From Pseudomonas huaxiensis (lineage in GTDB: Bacteria; Pseudomonadota; Gammaproteobacteria; Pseudomonadales; Pseudomonadaceae), in the NCBI RefSeq assembly GCF_003231275.1, contig NZ_QKVL01000002.1, forward strand, positions 62,001-126,000: DNA of 64,000 nucleotides, in the 5' to 3' direction. The notes beneath the pieces are model-generated. The model saw only the letters and a list, made by a program, of their open reading frames with translations. It did no database searches and was not told the origin of the DNA. Positions 63,262-64,000 of this stretch are shown piece by piece. A program made the position numbers and the translations under genes. The first letter of the stretch is position 1. Each line of letters opens with the position of its first letter.

Positions 63262-64000
63262 ATGAACCTGACTTTCACGCCGAACGAAACCTACCGGGAC
63301 GACTTCAGTTTCCACAACAGCGCGGCGGCGATCGCGCGCTTCCCCTTCCCGTTCCCCGAAGACCAGTACATGTACTCGGTGAACATCGAGCCGGCGGTAT
63401 CCCGCGATCCGGGCTCGGTGTTCGAACACACCTTCGACGTGGACGAACACTACGTCTCGGAAATGGCCGAGCGCGCCCGGGTGCTGGAGCAAGACCCGGA
63501 GCGCTGCATGGTCATGCCGCACATGGTGCCGGCGGCCTGGGACATCCTCGAAGTACTGATGGAACACCTCGCCCGCGACTACCCGGCGCACTTTCAGCTG
63601 ACCCGCCACGGCGACGCCTGGCACTGGCGCAACCTCGCCCTCGGCATCGACCAGCACTTCACCTACGGCGACCCGGCCACCCTGCCCTGCGAGCCACTGG
63701 AATACATCACCCGGCAGATGCAGGGCGATTTCGCCCTGCTCGACCAGCGCGACAACGACCTGTTCATGGACGCCGGCATGGTCACCTGCCCGGCCGACTG
63801 GTCGCTGCGTTTCGACGCCGGCATGAGCTTCAAGCAGTGGCATTCGCCGGTACCGATCGCCAACCAGATCGGCGTGTTCGACCGCGCCCTCAAGTACCTG
63901 CTGAACATTCAGGTCGGCCAGCCGGTACGCCGGCTGAACTGGACCCTGACCATCAACCCGCGCCTGGACACCTCGCCCGAGACGTTCCACCAGTGGGGCA
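63262..64000 (+). CDS. dmmC: Heme-dependent oxidative N-demethylase subunit DmmC-like (DUF3445), cut by window end
   Basis: The first 246 residues are present. NIEPAVSRDP, MVMPHMVPAAWDILEVLMEHLARDYP-type helix, NLALGIDQHFTYG and CPADWSLRFDAGMSFKQWHSPVP are the core of the DUF3445 heme-dependent N-demethylase family, which binds heme and removes a methyl group from dimethylamine as formaldehyde. It begins 18 bases after dmmB. The C-terminus and any further dmm genes lie beyond the window. Confidence 0.86.
   Translation, partial: MNLTFTPNETYRDDFSFHNSAAAIARFPFPFPEDQYMYSVNIEPAVSRDPGSVFEHTFDVDEHYVSEMAERARVLEQDPERCMVMPHMVPAAWDILEVLMEHLARDYPAHFQLTRHGDAWHWRNLALGIDQHFTYGDPATLPCEPLEYITRQMQGDFALLDQRDNDLFMDAGMVTCPADWSLRFDAGMSFKQWHSPVPIANQIGVFDRALKYLLNIQVGQPVRRLNWTLTINPRLDTSPETFHQWG

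Overview
The window reads as chromosomal DNA of a Pseudomonas of the fluorescens/putida type. The evidence is GC-rich coding with strong third-position bias, REP-type palindromes of the family seen in these species (19813-19895, 52193-52233, 60937-61032), and gene neighbourhoods such as cysI-DUF934, nhaB, gcd-oprB, dmmABC and a large DUF6543/NEL effector. No tRNA, rRNA, CRISPR array or intact insertion sequence was seen. Genes are dense on both strands.

Layout. 1-3.3 kb: end of metH, a DUF2970 membrane peptide, a 37-residue membrane peptide missed by length filters, and the assimilatory sulfite reductase cysI with its DUF934 partner. 3.3-9.7 kb: a 1742-residue LRR/NEL ubiquitin-ligase-like effector and sohB. 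9.8-17.2 kb: histidine phosphatase, SCP2 protein, aminoglycoside-phosphotransferase-like protein and SDR (acyl-CoA or lipid metabolism flavour), then a TSUP permease, nudC, a dienoyl-CoA isomerase and nhaB. 17.2-27 kb: a UvrD-like helicase with a FliH-like glycine repeat, pgm, and a DNA repair pair (RecB/Cas4-type nuclease fused to an XPD/DinG helicase, plus a FAN1 homologue) behind a promoter that contains a near-perfect LexA box. A 466-residue unknown lies upstream.

27.5-33.2 kb: a quinone-oxidoreductase-like MDR protein divergent from its LysR regulator, then a stretch of gene remnants: the frameshifted start of a tyrosine integrase, a chemoreceptor lacking its N-terminus, an SDR fragment and an alpha/beta-hydrolase tail, around one intact CZB-domain chemoreceptor. 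33.2-41.7 kb: an iron-regulated uptake locus of yersiniabactin/pyochelin type (AraC regulator, FyuA-like receptor, YbtX/FptX-like permease, paired YbtP/YbtQ-like ABC proteins), with Fur boxes and an AraC-type direct repeat but no siderophore synthase, so probably used for foreign siderophores.

41.9-56.2 kb: small conserved proteins, an MsbA-like exporter, an unusual RibD-deaminase-ASCH fusion, a 5' fragment of a duplicated GNAT gene about 6 kb from its intact relative, a polar amino acid ABC importer with gamma-glutamyltransferase and a GntR/FCD regulator, then gcd and an OprB porin (periplasmic glucose oxidation and sugar entry).

56.3-64 kb: two transcription units, eutH-luxR and SDR-lactone oxidase, each preceded by an almost identical 27-base element centred on TATACCCCCCGGTATA. 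They are followed by a LuxR protein with reversed HTH-PAS order, divergent from dmmABC (secondary-amine N-demethylase; dmmC runs off the end). Taken together this looks like a regulon for an amino-alcohol or N-methylated amine, which is an inference from gene context.
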